Counted from the first letter of the stretch, positions 46,201 through 59,080 are shown. The stretch is 64,000 bases of DNA from Aquila chrysaetos chrysaetos (GCF_900496995.4 NC_044006.1:32115120-32179119); one strand, 5' to 3'. A program made the numbers and translations. Notes: generated by a model from the sequence alone, not told the origin.

Positions 46201-49200
46201 TTCCCGTTAGACAATCTGAAGGGCCCTCGGCTGACATGTACCTTGAAGGAGGGAACTGACTACTACCGCCTTCTCATTCCTCAAAAGACATGCCTACCAG
46301 ATGCCCATTCCTTTGCAGCTTTTGGTGCTGTTATAAGACTTAAATACTACCACGCAGGGTCCAGGAAGATAGTAAGGGTAAAGCCTACAAGATGGTGAGC
46401 TTTGGGTCTTGTCCTCATGTACCAATGCACACCGCCCAATACCATCCTGTGTATTTTCCAGTGTTTTGTGCCATCTCATCACTCAGCTGAAACATTCTTG
46501 GGTAATTTTAAGCCAAGGTGTATGCCTCCTTGAGTGAGCTTATTCAGGTTTTTGCAAGTTGAAATATTATTTTAGAAATCAAGTATCTCTTTTTCTTACA
46601 AGTAATATCAAATATTACTACATAGGCAAAAGAGAATAACAGGTTCTTGCATTTTTCTAGTATAATTTCCCGTCTGACTCCATACACTCAGTTTCCTCTC
46701 CTACTTGTTAGCCAATTTGTGGATCCTTCCCTAGCAGTAGAGAAGGGAAAGAAAAAAAATACCACTACCAAACTTTAAGGAAGACTACCTGCTTAACCAC
46801 AACAACGAAGTCTGGCAAAAGCAAAAAGGATTAAAAACAACAACAAAAATAAAACCCAAACCTGTACAGCCCCACAACTTTGCTTATTTCTCATGATCAC
46901 CCTCTTTAAGCTATAAGATAATTTTAATTTGAAATATAAGTGTGTGCATATTAATATTCACTTTTTGAGACTCATTACCTTCTTGTAACATGTCCTAACA
47001 GATATGGGGAAAAGGTTGCAAAAGTTGAGCAGTTGGAGGCTTACACACAGCACTGATCAGAACGCTAATTTTTTTTGTGTGTGTGTAAGTGATAATCAGC
47101 AGCCTGGCAAAGCCATACTGTTTACTCTGTCAATAGAGTCATCTTCTTTTCCCATAAATGTTCCCCATTAAACTAATTTTACTAGAAAACAGTGTACTTA
47201 GACACACTAGTCATCAACCATTCAACAAGCTGCTGCAAAATGGCTTTGCAATATTCGGGTCACTGGATTACTGTGCAAGGAGGACTCCGGACTAGACCCC
47301 GCCAGACAGTCAAGTCTGAGTAATATGCACGGAAGTAAATAGTCCAAGGAAAAACTCCTGTCGAGCCAAGTATGCTCACAGCAGTCTACTTAAAAAAAAA
47401 AAAAAAACAAAAAACCAAACGGACCAATTTTTATTTTATTCCTCCAGTTATATTTTCTTCAACCTGACCTGCACTGAATACCTGCAAGGAGGCGTATAAA
47501 ACAGTCAGATACCACCCAAGAAGGTAAACGGAGACTGCACAGAAATAGCGCGGTTAGCTCCAGTTCTAGAAGCAGGAAACCCTACGTTACGCCACGCAGG
47601 CAACTGCAGCGGGCACTGCAGGGAAGAGGGAACAAACACACTAGATACTTTCTTGGGCCAAGAACTTGGTCTTTGGCCCTTCTAAGTACTAGTGTAATAC
47701 CCCTTCTGTGCTTGTCATACATCCCATTTCTTACAGCTTTTGGCTGAAGATTAACAAAGCTTTAAAAGTAAAAACAGAGGGAAGCAAATTTAATACTTCA
47801 CTTTAGCATCCAAAGTACTCTGTTTACAGGCTGTTCTTCCTTTTTTTAAAGGCGACTTAGTGGTACTACCTTAGAGCAATTAACAGAAATCAGCTCCGAC
47901 CTTTGTGCCCTTCCTCACTCCCAAGATCAGCGACTTTCCAGCTCGAAGCAAGGGAGCGAAGCCACCCGGTGTTAGCAGGGAGCGCAGCAATCGGGCAAAG
48001 GCTGGCTAGAAAAGCTAGTGCCCGACTGCCAGCTCTTGAACAGCTAACCTGCAGCGTGGCAAGAGGCGCTTACTGTGTAACCTGAAAATCTACCCAAAAC
48101 CTCGAGGAAAAGCTGAAGCATAGGGCTTGCTTTTATTCAAAGACAAGCGCACAAGACGACTGCTTTCCTGCTTGCCTCCAAGGTCTGATCCTGCAAGGTG
48201 CTGGGCTCTCGGCACGTGCAGCTCCTCAGTGGCATCTGTAAGCGCCTTGCACTTTACAGGAGCAGGCCTCAGTTGCCAGGCTGATAGTCCCAAGAGACAC
48301 CAAGTACCTGACTATAGGGAGTTTATTAATGACAAGGTTTGGGGACTTCTTCATACACTCTAACGTAGATAATTTCCTGCCAGTTACCCCAAGAGAACCT
48401 TCAGGTCATCCTTAAGTGGTATCAATCAATGCTCCGCTCCTCCAAGGATCCTTCCAGTTGTACGGATCTGTACATCAACAGCTTAATGACCATGAGCTCC
48501 TAATTCCAAGTCTGCGTTAAAGTCGAGCTGATACACTAACGTGTAATAACCCCAGGCGGGGGGAGAACTGCCAGGGCGTAGGAAGGCGTCAGCTGCAGGC
48601 ATGCGGTACCGGGTGAAAGCTTGCATCCCGCCCGGCACACAGCACGGGGAGGGCTTCTCACTCGTAACCAGCGTGGCAGAGGGGAAGGAGGAATTCTGAT
48701 TTTTTAACAAAGCATCATCCTTTTAAAACTGCCAGAAACTTGTCCCATAAACCCAACCGAGCACCTGCTACTGGCATTTTCAGGTTCACAGCTTTCACTA
48801 CTCTTCACGCGTGGGGTCTTGGCTGGCAGGCTGACGGACTCGGTTAGACCCAGTAAGACGAGACCCGCAGAGGAGGGATGACGCAAACACTCCTTTGGCG
48901 GAGGGCAGCAGCCACACGCGTCACGGCGCGCGCGCTGCGACGTTAAGGGCGACGGGACCCGCCCCCCGGACCGTGCTACGGCCGCCCCCGTTACCGGCCG
49001 GAGGGCTCGGGCGGCCTGCAGCAGCACCGGGCTCCGTGCAGCAGAGCCAGTGCCACGCGCGGCTCCACCAGGGCAAGCGGGCTTCCACCGGCCCCCGCTC
49101 CCCACCCGCGGCGGCCCCACGCCGCCCCCCCGCCACGCACCTGCAGGCGTGCCAGGGCGCAGAGCGCCGCCGAGGGGTTGCTCAGCAGCAGCCGCTCCCG

Positions 49201-49254
49201 CAGCAGGTTGCTGCCGTACGCGTAGTACAGGAAGCAGCCGCCGGCCGGCTCCAT
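40108..49254 (-). CDS. GGCT: GGCT, gamma-glutamylcyclotransferase (complete, 4 coding exons)
   Basis: Exons run 49254-49141, 45733-45588, 42382-42247 and 40257-40108, all with GT-AG introns and frame-consistent joins, giving 546 nt and 181 residues. The enzyme converts gamma-glutamyl amino acids to 5-oxoproline and free amino acid in the cytosol, in the gamma-glutamyl cycle of glutathione turnover. The substrate-binding YGSNL loop is at 13-17, and the catalytic acid is Glu89 (equivalent to human Glu98) in QEGV at the start of exon 3. Family hallmarks include WHGG, ATIVESPGDEVWGIVWKM and CRSYQMKDY. It is slightly shorter than human GGCT (188) because the N-terminus before the beta-strand is shorter. 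The ATG at 49254 is the start: the YGSNL motif follows closely and the codon sits at the CpG-island promoter. No disruption is visible. Confidence 0.97.
40258..42246 (-). other. GGCT intron 3
   Basis: This GT-AG intron (GTAGGT ... TTGATTATAG) contains the 5S-rRNA-derived SINE at 41560-41670 and a poly-A stretch at about 40276-40292. No other feature was recognised. Confidence 0.85.
41560..41670 (+). mobile_element. 5S rRNA-derived SINE (AmnSINE1-like) or 5S pseudogene
   Basis: The segment aligns by eye with vertebrate 5S rRNA: GTCATGCCACCC for CATACCACCC, then AGATCTCACAAGCTAAGCAGG for the GATCTCGGAAGCTAAGCAGG control region, then GGCCTG and CTGGAT. The box A word AAGCTAAGCAGG (41602-41613) is intact. 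The sequence after the 5S part (about 41655-41790) does not look like random intron and could be the SINE body, as in the 5S-headed amniote SINE3 class. It is not a functional 5S gene because several stem bases have changed. Confidence 0.8.
42247..42382 (-). CDS. GGCT: GGCT exon 3: catalytic Glu
   Basis: This 136-nt exon begins by completing a Lys codon, then QEGVEDGIYVPIEVNVHTQA, GKVLTCRSYQMKDYV, and ends SPQYKR. The Glu in QEGV (residue 89) aligns with the proton-shuttling Glu98 of human GGCT. The acceptor is CTTTACAG and the donor is GTAGGT, phase 0. Confidence 0.95.
43678..43696 (+). repeat. Run of 19 G in GGCT intron 2
   Basis: Nineteen G occur in succession, followed by TGGGACGGGG, a G-quadruplex-prone tract. 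On the GGCT strand it is a C run. Length is likely polymorphic or subject to sequencing error. Confidence 0.9.
45080..45123. repeat. Perfect 22-bp tandem duplication in GGCT intron 2
   Basis: Two identical 22-bp units (45080-45101 and 45102-45123) each begin CCTTTGCCTG and end AAGATTT. They lie about 465 bp downstream of exon 2 on the transcript. It is a simple slippage-type duplication. Confidence 0.95.
45588..45733 (-). CDS. GGCT: GGCT exon 2: beta-barrel core
   Basis: This 146-nt exon encodes DFKLEFGHHQGRTSSVWHGG, then ATIVESPGDEVWGIVWKMNT and SNLSSLD. It starts after ATTTGCAG and ends in phase 2 at GTAGGT. The GDEVWG segment is the most conserved part of the gamma-glutamylcyclotransferase fold. 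Confidence 0.95.
45734..49140 (-). other. GGCT intron 1
   Basis: This 3.4-kb GT-AG intron has donor GTGCGT and acceptor CATTTGCAG. The high-coordinate end is part of the CpG island; the rest is AT-rich, with a poly-A run near 47391-47407. No repeat family or other gene was recognised. Confidence 0.8.
49141..49254 (-). CDS. GGCT: GGCT exon 1: start and YGSNL loop
   Basis: This exon encodes residues 1-38, MEPAGGCFLYYAYGSNLLRE then RLLLSNPSAALCALARLQ. It ends at CAG|GTGCGT in phase 0. The AYGSNL motif forms the cavity that holds the gamma-glutamyl group. The exon is embedded in the CpG island and its codons are extremely GC-rich. Confidence 0.95.
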
Positions 49255-49352
49255 CGGCCCGCGCCCGGCCCGGCCCGGCCCCGCCGCCGCTTTAACGCCC
49301 CCCCTCCCGCCGGCGGCCGCCTGGGCGGGGCCTCCGAGCGGAGCCGCCCGCC

Positions 49353-49357
49353 ATTGG
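49353..49357 (-). promoter_or_regulatory. CCAAT box of GGCT promoter
   Basis: Minus-strand GGCCAATGGC, a near-ideal NF-Y site, lies about 100 nt upstream of the GGCT ATG and between Sp1-like GC boxes. This spacing is typical for island promoters. Confidence 0.6.
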
Positions 49358-49830
49358 CCGGCCGCCTGCGCGCCCGCGCCCCCACTTCGCTACTTCCGCC
49401 GCCAGGCGGCGGCGCTGTGGCGTGGGGGCGGTGGGGGACGCGGGCGGCGCGCGTCGCGCATGTCACGCGGGCTCGTGACGGGGAGCATGGCTCCCGCCCG
49501 TCCGTCCGCCCGCCCGTCTGTCCGGGCGGAGGGAAGCGGGCTGCCCCGCGGCCTGGGCACCGCGTGACGCGCAGCAAGCGCTTTCAAGGGTGCGTTAGCC
49601 GTGGCGGGGAGCGGGAGCGACGCCTGTTTCCGCGCGTCGGCCGCCTCCTGCGGGGCGTCCGCCGTGGGGAGGAGCGCGCTGTCAGCGAGCAGAGCCTGTA
49701 GCCCCTCGTACCGAACCGGGGGGCCGGTGCACCCCCCTGCTAATCGTTCAGGCCAGTGCGTTTTGCTTGCCAGCAACCTGGCCGCCTCCGAGGGAAACGT
49801 AAGCGGTGGCAAATTGTAAACGTATTCCAA

Positions 49831-52800
49831 AGCAGTGCGGCTTTCCCCAGCTGGGAGCGGTCAGAGCAGAGTGAGCTGGGAGCGTACGAGAGTCAAAGGC
49901 GAGAAGGTGCTGGCATGCAGGCAGGGGAACTGCAGACCCACGCACAGGGGCAGCTCCTCTCCTTCCCTGCGCAATGCTCGAATGAGACGGGAGGAGGCCT
50001 AATCGCTAGCTACCCCTAAGCAAAAGCTGCTGAAGGTATATATACATATATATTTATATACACATGTATAATGCAGCAAAACAGCCATGGAAGGCTGTAA
50101 CTAACAATAGCGTAACAATTAATGGTGAGGCACCGTTCATTAGTGCTGTTATGGCAGCCCTTGGCCCGCGTCGGCTTCTTGAGCAGAGGCAGCTCGTGCA
50201 GGATTCGGCGCAGGGACCCTGGCAGCGCAGTGCCCGGCCTCTCTGGGCATTCCCTCGCCCACGAAATACAGAGGGGAAAGCAGCAAGCGGGTGAAGCAGC
50301 TCCTTCCCTTAGTGATGTGTGCAGCGCGCCATTTGGATCCCTGCTTTAGTTTTCCCAAGTCAGGTGTGGGCAAAGTCAGATTCATCATAAAACACATGAA
50401 GTGATAAACGTGGTTCTGATCCTTCCTGACTAGCAGTTTTCCATTTTTAGGGATTTTTTTCTTATGTAGGAATAAATATTTTAGGGTGAGAGGGAATGAT
50501 CGTGTTCACCTGTTACGCAGGTCATAGGATTATATAGTGAGACTTCCTCACTCTCAACAACTAGTAGCTGAACATATCTTTTGAAAATCTGCTTCTGGTA
50601 TATGCTTTTAGTCCCCTTTCCCTAAGGGAATGTGAACTCCACGAGAAGCGTCTCTTTTTCCTCTTTCAGCAGCTTCTGGACCGTTGGCTAATTTCAACCA
50701 GAAGGCAAGAGGTTTCAAAGATAACTAAGTTTCTGCTGGTCTCAAGAAAAGTGGCAGAGATGGCTGTGAGGTGGCGGGGATCCCACGGGAGAGGCTTCTG
50801 GAAGGGCCCCTAAAGTCCCAGGGAACAAACCTGCGAGAGGGCAGGTTTTCCAGGCATTGGCGTGTGCTGCGCTACCCGTTCGGGTTTGCTGTGAGCTGTC
50901 TCTTGTGAGCCAAGGTGGACATTTCTTTCTAAACAGAAAAATGTTATGTAGGAATTGTAGTGAAGCATGTAGTAATTGTTACTTTTTAATATCAAAACGA
51001 CCTTCTAAAAAAACCCCAACCAGCCTTTCATAACACCTTTTAAATTGTTGAAACTTCTAACATTCTGCACAAAAATTGCCATTTTTTTCTCAACACTCAG
51101 AGTTTCAGCAACAATTGTGATGATTTTTCATTCCAAAAGCATGTGTATCTTGAACAAGGAGAAACAGTTTTCTCCTGAAACTTATGTCCTTTTTCATGCT
51201 ATTCAAATCACAACTTAAATGTTACAAAGTCAGATGATTGATAAATGAGGAGACCGAGTCCCTAATCTCATGGCTGGGTTTGTGCATGTGAAAGGCTTCG
51301 TTAGCAAGGGCAGTTAGCAAAATTACAGTCAAATTCATGGAAGGACACTCAGGTTAAAACACTGCCACTTGCAATTTTAAGTATTTAATCCCTCAAAAAG
51401 GCATTTTCAAACTAAAGTCTGTTGAGGTTTCCTTTTTTTAATAGTCTATACTGAATACCAGGCCTATTCTGTGACCAAGGAGCAGTAGCCAGTATTTCCA
51501 GGAGCGTGGTTTTGGTGTGCATGGTATAAGTTGATCTTGCTTATTCTAGATATAGCATGATGCTAATTCAAATTCTGTTGAGGTAAAACCTAGATTTATG
51601 GTGTTTAGATTAATTTTTAATTGAACTGAGTCAATCAATTTGCACTTCTGAAGGCCATTTCTTTCCCAGAAAGGCCAAAGGCAATTTAGAAACAGCACAT
51701 GGAGCCTCTCAACTATTCATGAGGGTGATAGACGTGAGAGTTGAATTGGAAGGGCTGACACTGCCAGTGTGGGTCAGTGTCACAGTAAGCTTTGGCCTCA
51801 AACTATCTAGAAAATATAAACTTCTACTCCCCAACAGCTTTTATTAAGCCCTTTTTTATTAAAGCCTTTATTAAAACTATAACTGATAGAGCACCCAAAT
51901 GTGCACTGTGTGCTCTGAGCCAGCGGGCAGTGAGATGGCCAATATCTACCGCAGAGCACGGAACAGCTCATACAAATGAGGCCACCTGAGTCTGCAGAGC
52001 ACGCAAAGCATACTTTAAAGAGGGAATGTTAACTCTGAAACCTACTGTCAGAAAAAAAAAAAAGGCTTTCATTGCTAAAAAGATGCAAAGGCCAGTGTTC
52101 ATGCTCATTAGGAATCAGCCTCTGAATTGTCTGTAGCTTCTTACCATAGCACTGTGAGGTGGCACAGTTTAGATTGCTCTTTGTTTTCATACTCTCAGGC
52201 CTGAGATGGAAGAAGAATACTTCTGCCATGAGCCAGAAAAAGGACAGAAAGCCCTGGGTAGGTCTGCTGACCTACTTGCTCGCTGCAAGTATGACCCTTG
52301 GAGGGGCCCCAGCCTGAGTCTCCCTGGTGCCATCAGCACAACGTGGCCAGTCTGATGGCGAGGCAGCACGGGAGGGAAGTGAGTTTGGTCTGGAGGGAAA
52401 GCTTTGCAAGTCTTTCTGCTGACATACGTCCAAATCATGGCCAAATGGCTGTATGTGCATAGGAAAATGCACTATGGGCAGATCTTGCTTTGAAACCAAG
52501 TTTCCAATTGAAAAAAGAGGGAGGAGGATGGGAGGACCTTTCCTGTAGCAATTTGAGTAGAAACCTGCTGGGCTTTGGTGGTGCTACTACCTTTCACACT
52601 TCTGCTGGTTCATGACCTTTTCAGGTGAAAATTAACTCTCCTGGAGAGGAGGGTGTTAAATGAAACCCTGGGTTTTTTTGAAGTTAAATTAGTTCGGGAG
52701 TCTAAAGCTATCTCCAGAGCAGCTGACATGAGACCTGTGTTAACCTGTTTGAAGCCCCAAACAATTTGGAGGCATTGTTTCCCCTTGGATGTAACTACAA

Positions 52801-52990
52801 AACCTGCGCAGAGTAAGCAGTCAGGAGTATGCCTCCTGTTTGGGAGCTTCCCAAACATGGGGGAAAGCTCTGGATATCCACAGCTATTTGTGCATTGTCC
52901 GTGGAGGAGATCAACACGGTTATTTATGCAAAGAAAGCTGGAATTTATTTCCATCAGATTTTTATCCCTAGATGCAATATATTCCTGAGC
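49831..52990. other. Upstream intergenic DNA, no gene recognised
   Basis: I found no supported gene. A TA-rich alternating stretch lies at 50036-50072. A plus-strand donor-like GTAAGC sits at 49799 at the edge of the GGCT island and could belong to a short divergent transcript, but no partner acceptor is convincing. Confidence 0.5.
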
Positions 52991-53010
52991 ATATCCTACT
53001 TAGGGTTTTT

Positions 53011-53024
53011 GGGGGGGGGGGGGG
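53011..53024 (+). repeat. Run of 14 G
   Basis: Fourteen consecutive G follow TAGGGTTTTT. It is a homopolymer tract of the type repeatedly seen in this window, with no nearby gene. Confidence 0.9.
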
Positions 53025-56000
53025 CAGGGAGGAAATTAGGAAAAAATAAGATATGGTGGGATAAGTTAAACCTACTGGAATGTCTGCCAGTCACTCAGTG
53101 TGCCTCCCCATCGCTCCCTCTCTGCCCCATGGTTATCACAGCATGAGCTTTAATTGATATTGAAGAAAAAAAAAAGAGCCTGGAGGAATAACAAGGGCAA
53201 CTGATGCAAATGAACCATGTGTGCAGTCCTCCCTACAGCTTTTCTCTCCTCCTCGAGGAGCCTTAGTAGGCTGTGCTCTGCAATTAGTATTTCAATGAAA
53301 TGATACCTTTTTTGCTGCTAGATGGTTACAGCTGGTGGTAGCTTCTTAATACAGTGTGCAAGGTCTGGGGGTCTGCAGAGATTTCATGTTCGTGCAAATG
53401 AATGCAAATGATTTTACAAGGTGTCATGATGTTGCTGTGCTTGTTCCTTCCCTATAAAACAGGGACCGCGATGTCCTGCAGAAACCCAGCCTCCTTCCCT
53501 GCCCTGCCTGACAGAATAGCCACTGACCCACAGGGCTCGTAACCCCACTGACCAGGAGGAATATCCATCGTTCATTTTGCAATTCTGTTTTTACATGTTT
53601 GCACAAATAGTATGTGCCATCATTTAGGAGACATGAACTATTAAAGTGGCTGTGTCTGTGCGTGTATCCACCTGCCTTTTTTTTTGTTCTGGCCAATGCC
53701 AAAGTGAGTTTTGGGCCCTTCCTGAGGCAGCCCGGGGCTCTCCCTGGCTGCTGCACACTCAGTGTGGTCCTGAGATGTCACTGCATGGTCAGTGCCATTT
53801 GGGGTGGAGGAAGGGGCAAAGGGAAAGGACAGCCATATGAATCCCCCCTCCAGATCAGATATGGGAAGGAGGAGGGTGTGTATCTATGTCTTGCTTTTAG
53901 GGTGTGTATCAACGCTTTGCTTTTGCTTGTACCTCCTGGAGCCCAGGTCTGTAGAGACAGACTGTGACGAGCTTCTTACTGCCTGAGCTCCTTCTAACTC
54001 TTGGAGGGACAAAATGTATGGGATCTATTTAAAAACAAATGCTAAAAATTTGGTGTGCATGAAATCTGGACCCAAGAAAAGTGGGAGAGAGCTTTTGCAA
54101 ACAGATTCTGGTGCACACAGTCCTGGCATGCAGCTGGCTTTAGTCGCTTTGACTTGTGAGGGCATCTGCTCTGCTCGCAGACCTACAGGTACTTGCAGGT
54201 GTGACTTCAGCAACTGTTTTGAAACTCTTGCCAAATATTACATCAGTTTTCAAAGGAAGAATGCTGGGTTGTACTGCACAGGCTGTAGCTGGGCCCCAAT
54301 TTTTTATCTTGTATATGAATGTACAGTGGGACCAACTTAATGTGGAATTTCTGCTCATCTTTGTGTAAGTGCATTCGAAATCTGGCTTCTTTCCTATGAC
54401 CTAGAGTTTTACTTCCCTCATTGTAAAGCTCTTCTGAATGATAGCAATTCTCTAGTGATACAAAGCAAACAGTTACAGGAGATTTTGTCACAGTAGTTTC
54501 CCTCATTACTGAAATCTCTTAGTTTGCTGTGTCAAGAGGATTTTGTCAGTGTGATGTTTCTGTGGCCTGTTGTCTCAGGGTGCATTAGCATCTACCACCA
54601 CAGAAGTGATTGCTCCTTTCAGAGGATCAGTTTGTCTTACTGGCCGCCTCTGGCAGGGACTGGTGTCTCACCAGACACTAAGCAGGTTGTCTCTCAAGGC
54701 TGTTGAGTACTTGAGAATTTTTTTTCCCCATGAAAGTTATGACTATTGAATGTAGACTGGCAGATGAAAGGGCTGTATCCTGCTGTCTTTAGGCAGCTCT
54801 GCTATTTAGTGTCCATTTTACAATTTATTTCTGATTTTTTATTATATTTAATATTTATTATTATTTACAGTTTAATGTTAATTTTCTTTCTTCCCATCCT
54901 TTTATCTTCTGCAGGCTGGGAGCGCTCTTGTTTTTTTCCTCCTTTTATTCTCTTTCAGCATGGGAAAACTATCAAATAAATTCAGTTCTGGATGGTATTT
55001 TCCAGTCCTGTATTAACCCTCTGGCTTCACATTTGAACCCTGCAGTGTATTTCGCACGAAGTAGGTTGGTACTTCTTTTGCACTGCCGTGTCTGTAACCA
55101 TTTCTGTGCTACTAACTTTCAGCCTGCAGAAGACATCATGTAGCTCCAGCCACCATGCAGGAACATGCCTCGTTCTTTCCCAGAAGCAGCATCGTTGCCC
55201 TTCTTGAGCTCTGAAGGCAGCTATGGCATGGGAGGTGTTGGGGTGGAGAAAGGCAGTAGCATTTCCCTGTTTGCATGAGCAGTGCTAGAACTGTTGCAGA
55301 AGCGTGTGACATGGATGCCAAAACAGGCCCTGTTTGTACCGCTCCTCCTAGTTCTGAACAGACCTTGCAAAACATGGTACAAATCCACACTGAGTGATTC
55401 TGAGCAGAAATGCTGTAGTGATTACCGGTAAATTTAATTCAGTCTCTCCACTAGGCTGGTGGCCTGTGTGGATGTTTTTGTTGTGGAATGAAAGTGGCAC
55501 TTTTTTTTCCCCTGTTTTAAACTCATTTTGGCATGACATAAGCTAAACCAGAAAAATCCCTGTGTGTCAGAAAAAGAGGTCAACCCTCAGCATTGCAGTG
55601 GTGTAACAGCAGTTTGAGCTCACACTGTGGTTTACCATTGCTCTGCTCTTCTGTGTAAGCAGACCTTTGAACCAGTGGCAAGACATGGTGCAGCTCAGCT
55701 GTATGGTACTTGGCTGTGGTTAGGGGATTGGCAGTGTTTTCCTCACTCCGGCCACATGATGCAAAACCAGGAGGGGAAGAGAGCAGGCTGAGGGCAAGCT
55801 CTGTATCTCGGGAGAAGATGGGGCAAGAATATTAATGCTCCTCTGCCACCTATGGGCACATCTCAAGGAGAAACAAGAAAGAGTAAATCCTTTGTCCCTC
55901 AAAGCTGTTTTTCTTTCCATCTTGCACTCCTATGTTGTTGTCTTTAAATGACCATATTCTTAGCACTTGTTCCCAGTGATGGAGGACTCTGCCTGCCATC

Positions 56001-58680
56001 TCTGTCCCCTCATTTACCTCTTTCTTCCACAGCCTCTGCCACTGCATCAGGGATACAACCCTTGGAGCAGGACAGGAGAAAAAAACTTGCCGGTGGGAAG
56101 GGTGCTGGCACTTCTTTGCTTTCTTCAGCAGATGAACCTTCCAGGATACATCCGAGATGCATCATGTACTATCACATTTTTGTTACCTTAAGGGTGTCTC
56201 AAGTAAAAAAGCCAGAGAAGCCATCCTCAGGCTATACCTGCAGATCCCACTCCTCATTGAAATTGACTGCACTGCTCACATAATGTCACCTTTTCTTTGG
56301 TTGCTGCCTGGGCTGGTGCAATGCCAAACAGGTGGATATCCCTCTCTTAGTGCAGTTACAGTGCTTGGGAAGGTAAGCCTGGCACATAGGAAAGCCAGCC
56401 CTGGTGGCTTTTGCTTTCTGGCAGTTGCTATATAATTGCTTCATCTTCGCCCTCATAATTTCTTTGCAGAACAACAGCTATGGAGAGCTGCATTTTGTTG
56501 CGTGCAGTCCCAGACTTTGTAGTCTGTTTTCCTAAGGAAGCGCAGCTCATGCTATCACATGGCGTGCCTATGCCACTGTGTGCGCTTCCTTCACTGCCCA
56601 TCCTAGTGACTGTTGAACACACTGGGCAACTCCTACCAAGCCTGCAGAGAGGTATCAATCTCTGAGACTGTATGTTCCTGTGAAATTTAGGAAAGGGGGC
56701 AGCTGGGTAAAAAAAAAGTCTCAAATAGGAAAGGGCAGAAATTTGAGTACAGCTGCTTGTAGACAGCAAAGACCCTGCCCAGGAGAGAGTCAGTGGCCCA
56801 CTTGCAGAAAAACTTCCAGTAGGAGTTCATGTTCGTCACAAGTAAGGGGACAGACAACCCCTCAGTCTCTGATCTCTAACGAAGCACTCACGCTCCAGCC
56901 ATGCAAAAGTCACTCAGTGGCAAGATCTGAATTCAATGAAAACAGGCTGTCTCAGGTTCAGTGTTTTGTGTGGGCTTGTTTTTCTGTTCATCTCTCAGAA
57001 AGAGCCCTTCTGCACGCACCAAAAATTCAGCTCTCCAGACAAGTCAGTGATGTGAGGAGCACCCCTGGCAGAAGTTCTGCCTCAGAGCACATCTATTATT
57101 CACAGGGTTTGCAGAGTACAAGGAGTTACAGAAGTCGTGTCCTGCCAAGGCACAGAATGTCTCAGAGACAGAAGGAGAATAACAACATTTTCTTCAAAGG
57201 CACATGTGGCCCTAAGCATCTCTAGGGATGCACATTTGGTAGCTGATTGGAAACAGGCTTATTTTATCTCTGCCTGCATAGGAAGCCCTGATTTGGGTTG
57301 GTTTTTTTTTTAAGCAGTCAGGAAAAAAATAATACATGTTTTCAGCAAGCTAGGACAGGTGCTCATTCCTTCCTTCCCACTCACAGGAGTGTAATGATTG
57401 GGTAGGGAGGCTCGTGCAGCGGGTGTGCTGCAATGACAGATTGTGAATTGGTGCTACTTGCATGACAAGGGGTATTGAAAAATAGTGAGTTACAGGAATA
57501 ATTGCAGCCAGCAGTTGTCACTGATCTAGTTAATCAGGACTGCTTTATACAAAGTGCTCCCCCGTCATTTCCATTGTATCGAGCATTCAAAAAAAAAGTA
57601 ACAAAAAAATCAGTTCGAGGGGGATGTGTCCAGCAGATGCCACTCTCGCTCCACAGGGAATACGGGGCAGCTGTAAGGCTGGGCATAGTTTGCAGGAAAA
57701 GCCAAAACGTACATAACTCATTTTGTCCATCTCTGGATTTTCCTACATGCTATAGCTGGGACAGCAGCCTCTCCCCACTCTCCAGTAAGGGGGACGCTGG
57801 AAAACGCCCGGCGCTGGAAAAGCATGGGTACCACTCACCCTCTCTAAGTTTCAGCTTGCCAGAGGCATTTTTGTGGAGGGAGGAATATAGATGGAATGCT
57901 GCTGGCTGGGAAGTCTGTGGCCTCTTTCACCATCTCCTTGTTCTGCTGTACATGGGAAAAGTAGGTTCTTCCTCCAGCCCACGTCTCCTCCAGGAGGGAT
58001 GAACACTTTATGGTGTTATTTAGCACTTAACAGGGATTTTGTAGTTGCTTTAAGCGCAATAATTACCCTTTCAGTTTTGGCCATGGAATTCAAGACTAAG
58101 GTTTCCACAATGTAGCCTCCCTGGTTTTGCTCATCTTCTGGGCACGGTTTTCTGTGTCGTAGGGAGCAGGGTCCTGTCATTTCCTGGTCCTCATGTTCAC
58201 TTGTGAATGAAATCAATCCCTTTGGGAGCCACAGCCACTGCCAGACTCGCTGGGACTCCAAGTACACTTCGGTTTTCATGGAGAGAAGCAGGCTTTCCTA
58301 CCTGCTTGGCACCACGAGAGTTGCCCTGAAGGCTGACTGCTGTTACCAGTGGCCCCATGGGACAGCTTGTATTGGGATGCCATAACGGCTCTCATATTTC
58401 AAGACAAAGGAGGTGGGAAGGCACAATCTGCACTTCTGCTCTTGTTTTTCTGGTCTTGGTGATGTGGGCTGATGTTTGAGTGCAGCAGTGTTTGAGAAGC
58501 AAAGGGCTTCTAGACCTCTTAGGTTCAGGTGGGTACCATGTGTACTTCTCACATGACCCTAAAGCACATCAATAAGCTCAATTTTTCCTCTGCTGGTGCT
58601 TGCCTTGCTTTCCCATTCCACAACCTTCCATTCTGTCCTGCCCTTAAATGACTCATCAGACTTGGCTTTTGTTGTAGCCT
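53025..58680. other. Intergenic, no gene recognised
   Basis: Several open frames exceed 100 codons (for example 56680-57225 and 57502-58002, plus strand). None has a recognisable domain, and no splice-consistent exon series could be built. I see no RNA genes. Confidence 0.5.
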
Positions 58681-58689
58681 GTAACATCT

Positions 58690-59080
58690 CGCTTAAGTTC
58701 TCTAATCAGATCTCTTTCCATTTGGGTTCCCCATGGACTAAACAAACCTGACATTGTCAGCCTCTGCTTCAGTTGAAGGCCCTTCTTGTCTACTGGTTTA
58801 TCCTTTATGCTGTTTACCTTTTCTTTTCCTAGATCATGAATAAAGATGTTAAATACAAGGTCACTGGGGGCTGCTGATTTCCAAACCCTGGAGCTAGTGA
58901 TGTTTCAAGACCAATTCCATTATGTGATTATCTTTCACTTACTGGGTTTTCTCAGGAAAATAATTTGTCACAGAACAGCAGGCTCTAGCTTCCTGTAACC
59001 CTCTTAAATCAATCCCATCATATCACAGAAGCCTTATTTTAATATCTTCCATTGTAATTGTTTAATTGTTTGCTTGAAGA
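58690..59080 (-). repeat. Possible degenerate CR1/L3-type LINE debris
   Basis: The phrase AGATCATGAATAAAGATGTT followed by AAATACAAGG, and nearby wording, resemble the reverse complement of the reverse-transcriptase region of old CR1-type LINEs (GATCATTGATGAAGATNTTAAA-type). Divergence is high and no terminus is visible. Confidence 0.3.

Larger units (their letters stand above)
48880..49830. promoter_or_regulatory. CpG island, GGCT promoter
   Basis: This is extremely GC-rich, CpG-dense DNA covering GGCT exon 1 and about 500 bp upstream. It contains a GGGCGGGGCC Sp1-type site near 49323, a CCAAT box (minus) at 49353-49357, and TGCGCGCCCGCGCC, an NRF1-like word, near 49367. The GCG repeats and CCGTCCGTCCGCCCG near 49495 lie further upstream. 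The long plus-strand open frame here (48895-49701) is a by-product of GC-rich composition. Confidence 0.85.

Noticed and set aside
48895-49701. 268-codon open frame on the plus strand
   Set aside because: It runs antisense through GGCT exon 1 and its promoter island. The composition is Arg/Pro/Ala-rich from CpG content, with no domain.
56680-58002. Two open frames of 181 and 166 codons on the plus strand
   Set aside because: They have no conserved domain, no start context and no supporting splice signals. Their length is within chance for 64 kb in six frames.
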